A stretch of 64,000 nt of DNA, taken from the NCBI RefSeq assembly GCF_006265095.1, contig NZ_VCNK01000016.1, positions 62,001 to 126,000 on the forward strand, given 5' to 3'. A model generated the notes under the pieces. That model was not told where the DNA came from, did not search any database, and worked only from the letters and a program-made list of their open reading frames with translations. Positions 27,069-36,030 of the stretch are shown one piece after another; within the stretch, counting starts at the first letter, position 1, and every line of letters begins with the position of its first letter. Position numbers and translations under genes: made by a program. The stretch comes from Phaeobacter sp. B1627 (GTDB lineage: Bacteria; Pseudomonadota; Alphaproteobacteria; Rhodobacterales; Rhodobacteraceae).

Positions 27069-27902
27069 TTACTCAGCCAGCCAATCCTTGAACCGGTCCT
27101 GCTGTGCCTCAAGGAAGGCACTTTTCTGGATGCCCCATTTCGCTTCCAGTTCGAGCAGGTCGCCCGACTGCAGCCAGTTGTACTGCATGCCTGACATAAA
27201 GCGGCCAAAGACGCAGTTTTCTTCGCCCAAGGGCACCGCCAGCCCCCATGGGTTGTCATCCTCTGTTTTCAAAGGCATTTCGTAGTCGCCATATTCGCCG
27301 GACGCCAGATCAGCCGCGATCGAGCTGTCGTCATAGACCCAGGCGACACATTTCTTGTCGCGCAGCGCCTGTTTGGCTTCGGCGTTGCCGGTAAAGGCAA
27401 TCACGCTGGCCCCGTGACGCTCTTCGACGATCTTGTTGTAGAACGCGCCCTGTTTGCCGCAGACCGGCTTGCCCGCGAGATCGGACCAGTCGGTGATCCC
27501 CAAAGCCTTCGGCGCCATGATGTTGGTGCCGGAGGTGTAGTAGTTCGGCTGCACGACGCCGACAAGCGCACGACGGTCCGCACGGTCGGACATGGTGGCG
27601 ATCATCAAATCGATTTTGCCCTGTTCCAGAAACTGCATACGGTTGGAAGACTGCACGCCCACCAGCTCCAGCTCCACGCCCAGTGTCGCCGCAACGTCAG
27701 CCGCCATGTCAGCTTCCATGCCAACGAGGGCCCCGCTGCTGTCCAGAAACCCCCAGGGCTTTGTGTCGGCCTTCACGCCAACAACAATTTTGCCGCGTTC
27801 GTTGATCTTGTTCCAGGTGTCGTTCGTGCAGTCCGCAAACGCACTGCTGGTAGAAGAGGCGACGACGGCAACGGTTGTCAGAAATGTTGTAACTTTTTTC
27901 AT
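27069..27902 (-). CDS. Amino-acid ABC transporter substrate-binding protein, family 3
   Basis: 277-residue periplasmic protein with signal peptide 1-23 (cut after AFA) and a mature start DCTNDTWNKINERGKIVVGV. The family-3 block GALVGMEADMAADVAATLGV follows. ATG 27902 has GGAGATC upstream. It is the first gene of the transporter/dat operon and is divergent from the LysR gene at 28014. Confidence 0.93.
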   Translation of the reverse strand: MKKVTTFLTTVAVVASSTSSAFADCTNDTWNKINERGKIVVGVKADTKPWGFLDSSGALVGMEADMAADVAATLGVELELVGVQSSNRMQFLEQGKIDLMIATMSDRADRRALVGVVQPNYYTSGTNIMAPKALGITDWSDLAGKPVCGKQGAFYNKIVEERHGASVIAFTGNAEAKQALRDKKCVAWVYDDSSIAADLASGEYGDYEMPLKTEDDNPWGLAVPLGEENCVFGRFMSGMQYNWLQSGDLLELEAKWGIQKSAFLEAQQDRFKDWLAE

Positions 27903-27934
27903 TGGGATCTCCTGTTGGGCAGCTTTTTCTCATC

Positions 27935-28006
27935 TTATGCAGAAAGGCTGGCAGGAATCCGGAATGTGATCTAATGCTGATTATTGATGGGTTATGCAAA
28001 AAAGGC
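27935..28006. promoter_or_regulatory. Direct repeats TTATGCA in the divergent promoter region
   Basis: TTATGCAGAAAGG (27935-27947) recurs as TTATGCAAAAAAGG (27992-28005) with a 57-base period in the short gap between the binding-protein and LysR genes. The repeats may be LysR binding sites; this is a visual inference. Confidence 0.35.
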
Positions 28007-28013
28007 ATGAGAC

Positions 28014-28925
28014 ATGGAGATTACATGGCTTGAAGACCTGATAGAGCTTGATGCGACGCGAAATTTCTCCGTGGCTGCGGCGGCCCGCCATATTACCCAA
28101 CCCGCCTTCAGTCGCCGCATAAAAGCCTTGGAAAACTGGATTGGAACGCAACTTATTGATCGCAGCACCTATCCGGTGAAGCTCACGCCAGCGGGTGAAA
28201 TCGTGTTGGAAAACGCCCGCAGCTTGTCTCAGGACATGTACCGCCTCCGCGATGAATGTCGTGATCTTTTCAGCCCCGGTGCCGATACATTGAGCATCAG
28301 CGCGCTGCATTCCATAGCACTCAGCATATATCCGTCATACGCCCGCAAACTGGCAGACGCGGTCGGCCCGTTCACGACCCGAATGAATGCGACGGACTAC
28401 TATGATTGTATTGAAAGCCTCTCGCTGGGCCGGAGCGAGCTTGCGATTTGCTATTCTCACATCCTCGGACCGCAATATCTGAACTCGGGACAGTTCGAGA
28501 CGCTGACGCTCATGCAGGATCCGCTGGTCCTGGTTGCCAGCCCGCAGATCGCGGATCGTATGGGGCACGCATTGGGCACCCTGACCGAGGGCGAGACGCT
28601 GCCGCTCGTCTCCTATTCTCCGGGCTGCTTTCTGGGCAAGATGCAGGAGATATTGACGACGCATTACCACACAAAACGCATTGGGTTTCATACGGTTTTC
28701 GAAAACTCGATGTCAGAGGCCGTCAAGAAGATGATCCTGGTCGGGCAGGGTATCGGCTGGCTGCCCAACAGCGTGATCCGGGATGAGCTGCGGCAGGAGT
28801 CATTGGTCGTCCTGACCGAAAGCACCGCCGTGCTGGAGCTTGATGTCGTGTTGGTCCGCAAGTCCGTCTCCGGATCGTCGCTCATGCAAAAAATCTGGGA
28901 TGCTGCGGAAGCAGGTACTCTCTGA
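28014..28925 (+). CDS. LysR-family regulator, HypT/YjiE-like, of the amino-acid uptake operon
   Basis: 303-residue LysR regulator. The winged helix has LEDLIELDATRNFSVAAAARHITQPAFSRRIKALENWIGT, then LIDRSTYPVKLTPAGE; this wording closely recalls the HypT (YjiE) group. It lies divergent from the amino-acid ABC/dat operon and likely controls it. No SD-like sequence stands out before ATG 28014, but the HTH requires this start. Cytoplasmic. Confidence 0.9.
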   Translation: MEITWLEDLIELDATRNFSVAAAARHITQPAFSRRIKALENWIGTQLIDRSTYPVKLTPAGEIVLENARSLSQDMYRLRDECRDLFSPGADTLSISALHSIALSIYPSYARKLADAVGPFTTRMNATDYYDCIESLSLGRSELAICYSHILGPQYLNSGQFETLTLMQDPLVLVASPQIADRMGHALGTLTEGETLPLVSYSPGCFLGKMQEILTTHYHTKRIGFHTVFENSMSEAVKKMILVGQGIGWLPNSVIRDELRQESLVVLTESTAVLELDVVLVRKSVSGSSLMQKIWDAAEAGTL

Positions 28926-29013
28926 CGCGCCGGTCGCTCACTCAGACCGACATTCTGCGGGAACGCTGTGTGATGCTGTGACGCAGAGCCCTGTGTCGGC
29001 GGTATATGATGCT

Positions 29014-29047
29014 TTGAACGGCCAGTCAGGTTGAACGGCCAGTCAGG
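29014..29047. repeat. Tandem 17-bp duplication at the end of a LysR gene
   Basis: Two exact back-to-back copies of TTGAACGGCCAGTCAGG, followed by TTGA, cover the 3' end of the LysR gene that ends at 29026. The stop codon of that gene falls in the repeat, and a 17-bp insertion shifts frame. Confidence 0.9.
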
Positions 29048-29961
29048 TTGAGTAGCTGGTCAGGCGGCGCAGACAGCCCGTCAGGTCCGGCGAGGAAATC
29101 CAAAAAGCTACGGACCTTTGCAGGCAGGTAGCTCCGGTCCGCATAGATGGCCTGGATCGGCAGTTTTGGCCACGTGACCCCGGCCAGCACAGGTTCCAGT
29201 CGCCCTTGGGCCAAATCGTCCTGTGTGACCCAATTGGGCAATATCGCGAACCCCATTCCGGCGACCGCCGCGAGATGCAGAAGACTCTCATTCCCGCTGA
29301 CAATCACCGGCCGCATCCTGACGTCCAGGCCCGAAGGCCCGCCAAACTTGACGCGCCCCTCCGAGGAGACTTGCGAATAGGCCAGAAACGGGGCCTGATC
29401 CAGATCGTCCGGCGTTTGTGGCCGTCCAAAGCGATCGAGAAAGGCCGGTGCGGCGACCATCCGGAACGTTGCCTCTGCCACTTTGCGTGCAATCAGCCCG
29501 GGGTCGAGTTCGGTGGCAACGCGCAGCGCCAGATCGACGCCCTCTTCCACCATGTTGATCTTGCGGCCGCTCACATCAAAATCAAATGTCACTAGCGGGT
29601 TTTGCTGGTGATAGGCTGAAAGGATCTTCGCAAAGGCGGGATTGGACATCCAAACCGGCATTGAAATCTTCAACCTGCCTTTGACGGTGGCTGTATCGCT
29701 CGCCAGTTGGGCTTCGGCTTCATCCAGCCCGTCCAGCAGAGGTTTTACAGATGAAAGATACTGCGCGCCCGCTTCGGTCAGGCTGACATTGCGGCTGTTG
29801 CGGTTCAACAGACGCGCCCCGACACGCGCCTCTATGTGTTGGACATGTTTGCTGGTCATGGCCGCAGACAGCCCCATGCGCCCCGCAACGGCGGAAAAGC
29901 TCTTGTGCTCGGCGACTGCGGCAAACACCCGCAGGCTCAATAATGTGTCCATGATCATCAA
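29026..29961 (-). CDS. LysR-family transcriptional regulator divergent from doxX
   Basis: About 308-311 residues. The N-terminal HTH (LLSLRVFAAVAEHKSFSAVA, then LSAAMTSKHVQHIEARVGAR) and the effector domain are of the subgroup that often controls neighbouring quinone or electrophile-response genes. Starts at 29961 and 29952 are both possible, neither with a strong ribosome site. The extreme C-terminus (NLTGRST) is set by the 17-bp tandem duplication. It is divergent from the DoxX gene with nested inverted repeats in between. Confidence 0.88.
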   Translation of the reverse strand: MMIMDTLLSLRVFAAVAEHKSFSAVAGRMGLSAAMTSKHVQHIEARVGARLLNRNSRNVSLTEAGAQYLSSVKPLLDGLDEAEAQLASDTATVKGRLKISMPVWMSNPAFAKILSAYHQQNPLVTFDFDVSGRKINMVEEGVDLALRVATELDPGLIARKVAEATFRMVAAPAFLDRFGRPQTPDDLDQAPFLAYSQVSSEGRVKFGGPSGLDVRMRPVIVSGNESLLHLAAVAGMGFAILPNWVTQDDLAQGRLEPVLAGVTWPKLPIQAIYADRSYLPAKVRSFLDFLAGPDGLSAPPDQLLNLTGRST

Positions 29962-30007
29962 CTCAGGGTGAATGTTGGATCAATAATTATCGTAATGATC
30001 CCCTGAG
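29962..30007. promoter_or_regulatory. Nested inverted repeats in the LysR/doxX divergent promoter
   Basis: CTCAGGG (29962-29968) pairs with CCCTGAG (30001-30007). Inside lies GGATCA (29977-29982) with TGATCC (29996-30001) around an AT-rich centre containing ATAATTAT. This is the expected form and place of a LysR-type binding site. Confidence 0.5.
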
Positions 30008-30076
30008 TGGAAATATTTATATTGCCGTGATGATCAATTCTCCGCCGCGCCGGGCGGCTTCAGGAAAGCGAAAACC

Positions 30077-30505
30077 ATGACAACGATTGACACGAATACG
30101 ACAAAGACGGGCAAGGGCTGGACGATTGGCCTTTGGATTGCGCAGGCGGCCCTGGCTGCGATGTTCTTGATGGCAGGCTTCATGAAGCTCACCTCCGCCC
30201 CCGCAGAAATGGTGGCTATGGGATTGGCCTGGGTTGAAAACGCGCCGGTGATCCTGATCCGCTTTATCGGACTGGCCGAAGTTGCAGGCGCGGTTGGTCT
30301 CATCCTGCCGGCAGCCACCCGGATCATGCCGGAGCTGACGAAACTGGCGGCCGCCGGGCTGGCTGTGATTATGGTGCTGGCCGCCGCTTTTCACATCTAT
30401 CGTGGTGAGCTGGAAGTGGTGCCGATGAACGCCGTGCTGTTCGCGCTGGCCGCCTTTGTGATCTGGGGCCGCACCAAAAAGGCGCCTATCGCGCCGCGCA
30501 GCTAA
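30077..30505 (+). CDS. DoxX-family membrane protein
   Basis: 142-residue protein with four hydrophobic segments (about 16-36, 55-78, 85-108 and 115-135) and the DoxX motif FMAGFMKL-like near residue 35. DoxX proteins are poorly defined membrane proteins; some are linked to thiol and redox stress. It is divergent from the LysR gene at 29026-29961, and such LysR-DoxX pairs are common in proteobacteria. Confidence 0.85.
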   Translation: MTTIDTNTTKTGKGWTIGLWIAQAALAAMFLMAGFMKLTSAPAEMVAMGLAWVENAPVILIRFIGLAEVAGAVGLILPAATRIMPELTKLAAAGLAVIMVLAAAFHIYRGELEVVPMNAVLFALAAFVIWGRTKKAPIAPRS

Positions 30506-30589
30506 ACGCCCTTCTTTCGCGCCCCGCTTGTATCGCTTGTATATGCGGGGCGTTTGCTCCTTCCGTCCTTTCACCCGATACAGGCCCAG

Positions 30590-31477
30590 ATGACCGATAT
30601 ATCCATTGCCCGCACCGCCAAAACTGACCCACAGGCCGATCGCTTGTCTTGGGGGCTTGTTGAGCTGCAGGTCACCGATCTTGCACGCTCCGTGGCGTTC
30701 TGGACATCCGCGCTCGGGTTGGTCGAACGGGACCATGGCGCATCCGGTGTTGCCTTGGGAACGAGGGAAACCACGTTGGTCATGTTGCACCCCGGTGCGT
30801 CAAAACCGGTCGCGGCGGCCTATACCGGCATGTACCACGTGGCCCTCGGAGTGCGCAGTCAGGCGGAGTTTTCGCGCATCCTCGCCCGCCTGTTGCACCT
30901 GCGGGTGCAGGTCAGCCCAACGGATCACCTGATGGCGAAATCCCTGTACCTGCACGACCCCGACGGGCTGGAGATTGAAATCACCCTGGAGACGCCAGAG
31001 CGGTTCGGACGGTATGGCGATATGTCCCGAGGGCTGATCCTCTATGATGCCGATGGTAATCAGCACAGTGGGCGGGCCCCTTTGGATGTGGCGGCAGAGC
31101 TTGCGGCCGCTCAGGGCGCAGATTTTATGGCGCCTTTGGCCGATGACACCTATCTGGCGCATCTGCACTTCAAGGTGGCGGAGATTGAGGCCGCTCTGGA
31201 GTGGTTTGAAGCACTCGGATTTGCGCGCCATCTGACGCTGCACACCTGGGGGTTTGCCGATATGTCCGCAGGCATCCCCGGAACCCACCGCTTGGCGATG
31301 AATGTCTGGGCGGGGCAAAACCGACCGCCAGCGCCCGATGATATGGCCCGTTTGATCGGCTATGAGATCTGCGCCCATGACCCCAGCGCTCTGGAACATG
31401 CGCCATTGACGCGCGATCAGGACCGGTGGCACGGGCGTGATCCGGCGGGCGCCGAGGTGACTGTGCGCTCCGCCTGA
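30590..31477 (+). CDS. VOC-family protein, extradiol-dioxygenase/CatE-like, two-domain
   Basis: 295 residues with two tandem vicinal-oxygen-chelate modules (about 20-135 and 175-285), as in catechol 2,3-dioxygenase and YwbC/CatE-like proteins. Possible metal ligands include the His in YHVALGV near residue 82, the Glu in LEIEITLE near 126 and a His in HLHFKVAE near 187. ATG 30590 is preferred to an upstream TTG. It probably shares the DoxX transcript (84-base gap). Whether it is a true dioxygenase or a detoxifying enzyme is open. Confidence 0.78.
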   Translation: MTDISIARTAKTDPQADRLSWGLVELQVTDLARSVAFWTSALGLVERDHGASGVALGTRETTLVMLHPGASKPVAAAYTGMYHVALGVRSQAEFSRILARLLHLRVQVSPTDHLMAKSLYLHDPDGLEIEITLETPERFGRYGDMSRGLILYDADGNQHSGRAPLDVAAELAAAQGADFMAPLADDTYLAHLHFKVAEIEAALEWFEALGFARHLTLHTWGFADMSAGIPGTHRLAMNVWAGQNRPPAPDDMARLIGYEICAHDPSALEHAPLTRDQDRWHGRDPAGAEVTVRSA

Positions 31478-31499
31478 CAGGGCTCAGCCGCCCCGGGCC

Positions 31500-32012
31500 T
31501 CAGGGCTGAGAGGCCGACGCATAGGCGCCCGCGGAATAGGTCAACTCATAGCTGTGGCTGTAGAGTTCGAAGATATTGCCAAATGGGTCTTCGACATAGA
31601 CCATGCGGTAGGGTTTTTCATCGGGGAAATACGCCCGCACGGGCATCCGCTGCTTGCCGCCGGCGGCGACAATTTTCTCAAGCAGCCCTTCGATGTCCGG
31701 GTCCTGGATCGCGAAGTGGAACGTCCCGTGACGGCGAAAGGCGAAATTGTCGTCCGGGGCATGATGGCCTGCGAATTCAAACAGCTCGATGCCGATGCCA
31801 TCTGCTGTGGACAGATGCGCGATCCGCAGGTGCTGCCAGCCGGGGCCGAAGACATCCGTACACATAACACCGATTGCGCTGTCGTCCTCGGTGATCTCGC
31901 TCGGTTGCATGAGCACATAAAATCCCATGACCTCCGAGTAGAATTTGACGGCTGCATCGACGTCCGGCACGGATAGTCCAATATGTGAGAAGCTGCGGGG
32001 CGTGGGGGTCAT
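31500..32012 (-). CDS. VOC/glyoxalase-family protein
   Basis: 170-residue single VOC protein. HIGLSVPDVDAAVKFYSEVMGF opens the fold and VYVEDPFGNIFELYSHS closes it, with His near residue 10 and Glu near 150 as likely metal ligands. ATG 32012 has AGGAGA upstream and is preferred to the ATG at 32036. It is convergent with the CatE-like gene and divergent from the LysR gene at 32115, its likely regulator. Substrate unknown. Confidence 0.82.
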   Translation of the reverse strand: MTPTPRSFSHIGLSVPDVDAAVKFYSEVMGFYVLMQPSEITEDDSAIGVMCTDVFGPGWQHLRIAHLSTADGIGIELFEFAGHHAPDDNFAFRRHGTFHFAIQDPDIEGLLEKIVAAGGKQRMPVRAYFPDEKPYRMVYVEDPFGNIFELYSHSYELTYSAGAYASASQP

Positions 32013-32114
32013 GTCGGTCTCCTGTCCATTGTGCATATGGCAGATCTAGACAGGTGATTGCCGCATGTGAAATAATCATAATGTATCGGAATGGAAACAT
32101 GGTGTTATGATGTG

Positions 32115-33002
32115 ATGCTCAATGCCACTTGGATCGAGACTTTCACCGTCCTCGCCGAAGAGCGACACTTCACCCGCGCTGCAGAGCGGCTGAACATGAC
32201 CCAGCCCGGCGTGTCACAGCACTTGCGCAAGCTCGAAGACCAGCTCGGGCAGAAGCTGATCTCGAAGGAGGGAAAGCGATTCACCCTGACCTCTGCGGGG
32301 GAGGCGGTCCGTGATCTTGGCTTGATGCGCCGGGCCGAGGAAAAGGCGCTTCGTGCTGCAATCGCGAGGGATGACCCGGACGCCGGAGAGTTGCGCGTCG
32401 CCTGTTCAGGCAGTTTCGCGATGCTGTTCTACCCGCGCGCCATTGCACTGATGCGGGACGCCCCCGGCCTCGCGATCCATGTGGAAGCGGCGCCGCAGGC
32501 GCGCATTCTTGCGGGCGTTCTGGAAGGTCGCTTCGACCTTGGTGTCCTTGGCGAGGATCCCCGTCACCCCAGGATAGAAGCGCAGCATATCGGGCAGGAG
32601 GAGATCTGCCTGGTGCTGCCCGCAGGCCGCGACGTGCCGCTGCAGTTTGACGCGCTGGAGGCGCTGGGCCTTGTCGCGCATCCGGATGTGTTCAGCTATG
32701 CAAACGACGTGTTCGCGCTGAATTTCCCCGAAACCTTCTCCGGTGCCGACAGGCTGACTATCCGCACATATGTGAATCAGATCGGCCAGATTCCGTCTCC
32801 TGTGGCCGCAGGCGTTGGCTACACGCTGTTGCCGCGCAGCGGCCTGGCCGCATTTCCTCAGGCGGACCAAGTCCATATCGCCAGCTTGCCGCAGCCCCGC
32901 TACCACGACCTTTGGGCCGTCTCCCGCCGGGGGCAGCCACCAAGCGCCCGGCTGACGCGGATCATGGCCGTCGTCAGGGACCTCGCGGTTGCCCTTGGTT
33001 GA
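32115..33002 (+). CDS. LysR-family transcriptional regulator
   Basis: About 295 residues with an N-terminal HTH (TFTVLAEERHFTRAAERLNM, then QPGVSQHLRKLEDQLG) and an effector domain. The start may be ATG 32115 or an in-frame ATG at 32091; neither has a clear ribosome site. It is divergent from the VOC gene at 31500-32012. Confidence 0.87.
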   Translation: MLNATWIETFTVLAEERHFTRAAERLNMTQPGVSQHLRKLEDQLGQKLISKEGKRFTLTSAGEAVRDLGLMRRAEEKALRAAIARDDPDAGELRVACSGSFAMLFYPRAIALMRDAPGLAIHVEAAPQARILAGVLEGRFDLGVLGEDPRHPRIEAQHIGQEEICLVLPAGRDVPLQFDALEALGLVAHPDVFSYANDVFALNFPETFSGADRLTIRTYVNQIGQIPSPVAAGVGYTLLPRSGLAAFPQADQVHIASLPQPRYHDLWAVSRRGQPPSARLTRIMAVVRDLAVALG

Positions 33003-33032
33003 GGGGGCATTCTGGCGCGGCGTGGCGCTGTG

Positions 33033-33332
33033 CTACAGTGGGACGCTGGAGTGATTTGGCGGACGTGATTTGCTCATTTCCAGCAGCTTGGCGGTCTCGG
33101 CCGCGTAGTCGTTGATGGCTTTCTGGAAAAACTGCAATTGGATTCGCTGAATATCGGCGATCCCTTTTGCACTCAGAAGTTCGTGTTGAGTTTCCAGATC
33201 CTGCTTTATCCGCTCGGCGGTGAAGTTCAGCATTTCGCTCCCGATTTCTGCCATGGCCTCGAACCAGTCCGTGCCGAAACTGGCGATCGACTCGATTCCG
33301 GCCTCCTCGGCGGTCTCCTTGGTCTTGGGCAT
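33033..33332 (-). CDS. Phasin-family protein
   Basis: 99-residue, mostly helical protein with a phasin-like amphipathic pattern (WFEAMAEIGSEMLNFTAERI, then FQKAINDYAAETAKLLEM). Phasins coat polyhydroxyalkanoate granules; members in clusters with ackA and pta are often annotated only by domain. ATG 33332 is preceded by GGAAA. A CRP/FNR-type box lies about 69 bases upstream, inside the end of ackA. Confidence 0.8.
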   Translation of the reverse strand: MPKTKETAEEAGIESIASFGTDWFEAMAEIGSEMLNFTAERIKQDLETQHELLSAKGIADIQRIQLQFFQKAINDYAAETAKLLEMSKSRPPNHSSVPL

Positions 33333-33391
33333 GACGGTTTCCTTTCGGGATTGAATGAATGGCCTCACTCTAGCACAGGGTCGGGCGAAAT

Positions 33392-34636
33392 TCATTGACC
33401 TGTGTCAATCTGCGCCGTGTTTTCATACTGTTCCTGCGGCCGCTGAGCGCGCCCGTCCGGCAGCAAGGCGTGACAGGCCCGCGCAACGATGACCTCTTCG
33501 TTGGTGGGGAGCACGAGAACCGGGACCTTTGACTGTGTGGAACCGATGGCCGTCGCGTTGCGGTCGTTCGCGTCATCGTTCAATGAGATGCCGAGCCAGG
33601 ACAGATGACCGCAGATCAGGCGACGGACCAGGGCCGAGTTCTCGCCGATGCCGGCCGTGAACACGATCCCGTCCAGCCCGCCAATAGACGGCAGCAGCCC
33701 GGCCAGACCGCAGGCCGCCCGATAGCAGTAGAGGTCAATGGCCTCTTTGGCATGAGGGCTGTCGCTGTCCTGCAGGACGTGCATATCGTTGCTGATGCCA
33801 GACACGCCCAAAAGGCCCGATTGCGTATAGAGCAGCGCTTCGATGACGGGGGCGGTCATGCCCTTGGCCTGCATCAGATAGAGGATGACGCCGGGATCGA
33901 GCGTCCCGCAACGGCACCCCATCATCAGACCATCGAGCGCGGTAAACCCCATGCTGGTCGCAGCGCTCTTGCGGTCTTTCAATGCGCAGATGCTCGATCC
34001 GTTTCCCAGATGCGCCACAATCATCCGTCCGGAGGCACGCTCGCCCAGGTGGTCCGGCAGAATGCTGGCGATGTACTCATAGGACAGACCATGGAACCCA
34101 TAGCGCACCACGCCCGCATTGGTCAGATCGCGGGGCAGGGCGAAGAGTTCGGCCAGTCGGTTCTGGCTCCGGTGGAAACTGGTATCGAAGCAGGCGATCT
34201 GCGGGATCGCGGGCTGCCACTTCGCGACCGCGCGGATCGCGGCAAGGTTGTGCGGCTGATGCAGCGGCGCCAAGGGCACGAATGTATCAAGCTGACGCAG
34301 GACCTCCGGGGAAATCAGCACCGGTGCGTCAAAGTGCTGGCCGCCGTGCACAACCCTGTGCCCCACCGCCACCAGCGGCTGACCCCGTATCCTGGAGGCC
34401 AGCCAGGGCAGCAGATCTGCAATCAACGTTTCGTGATTCGAGTCCGGTTCCAGCGCGGCCAGGGCGCCTGGGTCGATGTCGGCGCCGCTGTTGTCCTGCG
34501 CCGAAAAGACCGGGGTTGTGCCAAGGCCTGAAATCTTGCCGCGCAGCAAAGGCGGCGTTACGGGGGACCCCGCCTCATGGACCGCGAACTTCAGGCTGGA
34601 CGAGCCTGCATTCAGTATCAGAAACACGCCCTTCAT
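33392..34636 (-). CDS. ackA: Acetate kinase
   Basis: Interconverts acetyl phosphate plus ADP with acetate plus ATP. The 414-residue protein has the ASKHA N-terminal LNAGSSSLKF (8-17), GHRVVHGG (92-99), RYGFHGLS near 180 and GNGSSI near 210, with length as expected. Its ATG overlaps the stop of the MaoC-phosphotransacetylase gene (ATGA). Together they give substrate-level ATP from an acyl-CoA. A CRP/FNR-type box is embedded in its last codons. Confidence 0.95.
   Translation of the reverse strand: MKGVFLILNAGSSSLKFAVHEAGSPVTPPLLRGKISGLGTTPVFSAQDNSGADIDPGALAALEPDSNHETLIADLLPWLASRIRGQPLVAVGHRVVHGGQHFDAPVLISPEVLRQLDTFVPLAPLHQPHNLAAIRAVAKWQPAIPQIACFDTSFHRSQNRLAELFALPRDLTNAGVVRYGFHGLSYEYIASILPDHLGERASGRMIVAHLGNGSSICALKDRKSAATSMGFTALDGLMMGCRCGTLDPGVILYLMQAKGMTAPVIEALLYTQSGLLGVSGISNDMHVLQDSDSPHAKEAIDLYCYRAACGLAGLLPSIGGLDGIVFTAGIGENSALVRRLICGHLSWLGISLNDDANDRNATAIGSTQSKVPVLVLPTNEEVIVARACHALLPDGRAQRPQEQYENTAQIDTGQ
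33395..33408. promoter_or_regulatory. CRP/FNR-type box upstream of the phasin gene
   Basis: TTGACCTGTGTCAA, a TTGAC-N4-GTCAA inverted repeat lying within the last codons of ackA and about 69 bases before the phasin start. It matches the two boxes near the N-ATPase operon. Confidence 0.75.
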
Positions 34637-36030
34637 GACGGGCTACGGGTGGTGTTGTGATGGACGAAAATCTGCGCCATGGCGGCAGAGGCCAGACGGG
34701 ACAAAACACCATCTGCACGACTGGTCAGGATGATTGGCACACGCGCCCCCAGCACCAGGCCTGCAGCGTCGGCTCCTGCGAGATAGATCAGTTGCTTGGC
34801 AAGCATGTTGCCCGCCTCAAGGTCCGGCACAATGAGGATGTCTGCCTGCCCTGCGACCGGAGAGAGAATGCCCTTGGCGTCGGCCGCGGATCTGGAGACG
34901 GCATTGTCAAAGGCCAAAGGCCCGTCGAGCAGACCGCCGGTGATCTGGCCCCGCTCGGCCATCTTGCAAAGCCCTGCCGCATCGAGCGTCGACGGGATGC
35001 TTGGCGTCACGGTTTCGACCGCCGACAGCAGCGCGACTTTGGGCAGTTCGATCCCAAGGGCGAGCGCCAGATCGATCGCGTTCTGGACGATGTCACGTTT
35101 GGTCTGCAGATCCGGAAAAATGTTGATCGCGGCATCGCTGATCAGCAGCGGCTTGGGATAGTTCGGAACGTCGAGCGCAAAGACATGACTCATCCGGCGT
35201 TCCGTCCGCAGGCCCCTGTCCTTTTTGACGACGGGTTCCAGCAATTCATCGGTGTGGATCTTCCCCTTCATCAGCATGTCGACCTTGCCGCTGCGGGCCA
35301 ATGCGACGGACTGTTCCGCGGCGGCGTGACTATGGGGCACGTCAATGATCTCCACACCGGCCAGTTCGCCTCCGAATTCCTCTGCTGCCGCCTCGATCTT
35401 GGCGCGCGGCCCGATCAGGATCGGGACAATCATCCCCTTCGCGCCGGCCTCCAGCGCGCCTTCCAGCGACAGGGCATCACAGGGGTGAACCACCGCAGTC
35501 CGCACGGGATCGAGGTGGGACGTCGCCCGCAGCAGGTCGTTGAACCGCGCCCCTCGCTCGTGCAGATGCACCTCCGGCAGGGAGACACGCGGCCGGCGCA
35601 CCTTTTCGGTTGGCGCCACGACCAGCGCCTGCCCCTCGATCACGGTGTCACCACTTTGATTGAGGCACAGACAGTTCAATGTGACATGGTGGTGTTTTGC
35701 GCTCTTGTCGGCGACGGTCACGCGGATGGTCACAGTGTCCCCGAGGCCGACGGCGCGCCGGAAGTCGAGGCTCTGATGCAGGTAGATTGTCCCGGGTCCC
35801 GGCAGTTCGGTTCCGAGCACAGCCGAGATCAACGCGCCGCCCCACATGCCATGAGCGATCACCTTGTGAAACATGTCCGAGCTGGCATAATCCGCATCGA
35901 CATGGGCCGGGTTCACGTCGCCGGACATCACAGCAAATAGCTCAATGTCCTCCGCCCGTAGCGTCCGGGTGAGCTCGGCTGTTTCGCCAATCTCGATTTC
36001 GTCAAATGTTCTGTTTTCAATGAACTGCAT
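34633..36030 (-). CDS. Bifunctional MaoC-type enoyl-CoA hydratase / phosphate acyltransferase
   Basis: 465-residue fusion. Residues 1-145 form a MaoC hot-dog domain with the R-hydratase active-site motif SGDVNPAHVD. Residues about 155-465 form a phosphate acetyl/butyryltransferase that makes acyl phosphate from acyl-CoA. This architecture is known and typically neighbours ackA. ATG 36030 starts exactly at the MaoC domain. The protein feeds acetyl (or butyryl) phosphate to the acetate kinase, and its hydratase part may link to polyhydroxyalkanoate or fatty-acid intermediates, consistent with the nearby phasin. Confidence 0.9.
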   Translation of the reverse strand: MQFIENRTFDEIEIGETAELTRTLRAEDIELFAVMSGDVNPAHVDADYASSDMFHKVIAHGMWGGALISAVLGTELPGPGTIYLHQSLDFRRAVGLGDTVTIRVTVADKSAKHHHVTLNCLCLNQSGDTVIEGQALVVAPTEKVRRPRVSLPEVHLHERGARFNDLLRATSHLDPVRTAVVHPCDALSLEGALEAGAKGMIVPILIGPRAKIEAAAEEFGGELAGVEIIDVPHSHAAAEQSVALARSGKVDMLMKGKIHTDELLEPVVKKDRGLRTERRMSHVFALDVPNYPKPLLISDAAINIFPDLQTKRDIVQNAIDLALALGIELPKVALLSAVETVTPSIPSTLDAAGLCKMAERGQITGGLLDGPLAFDNAVSRSAADAKGILSPVAGQADILIVPDLEAGNMLAKQLIYLAGADAAGLVLGARVPIILTSRADGVLSRLASAAMAQIFVHHNTTRSPS

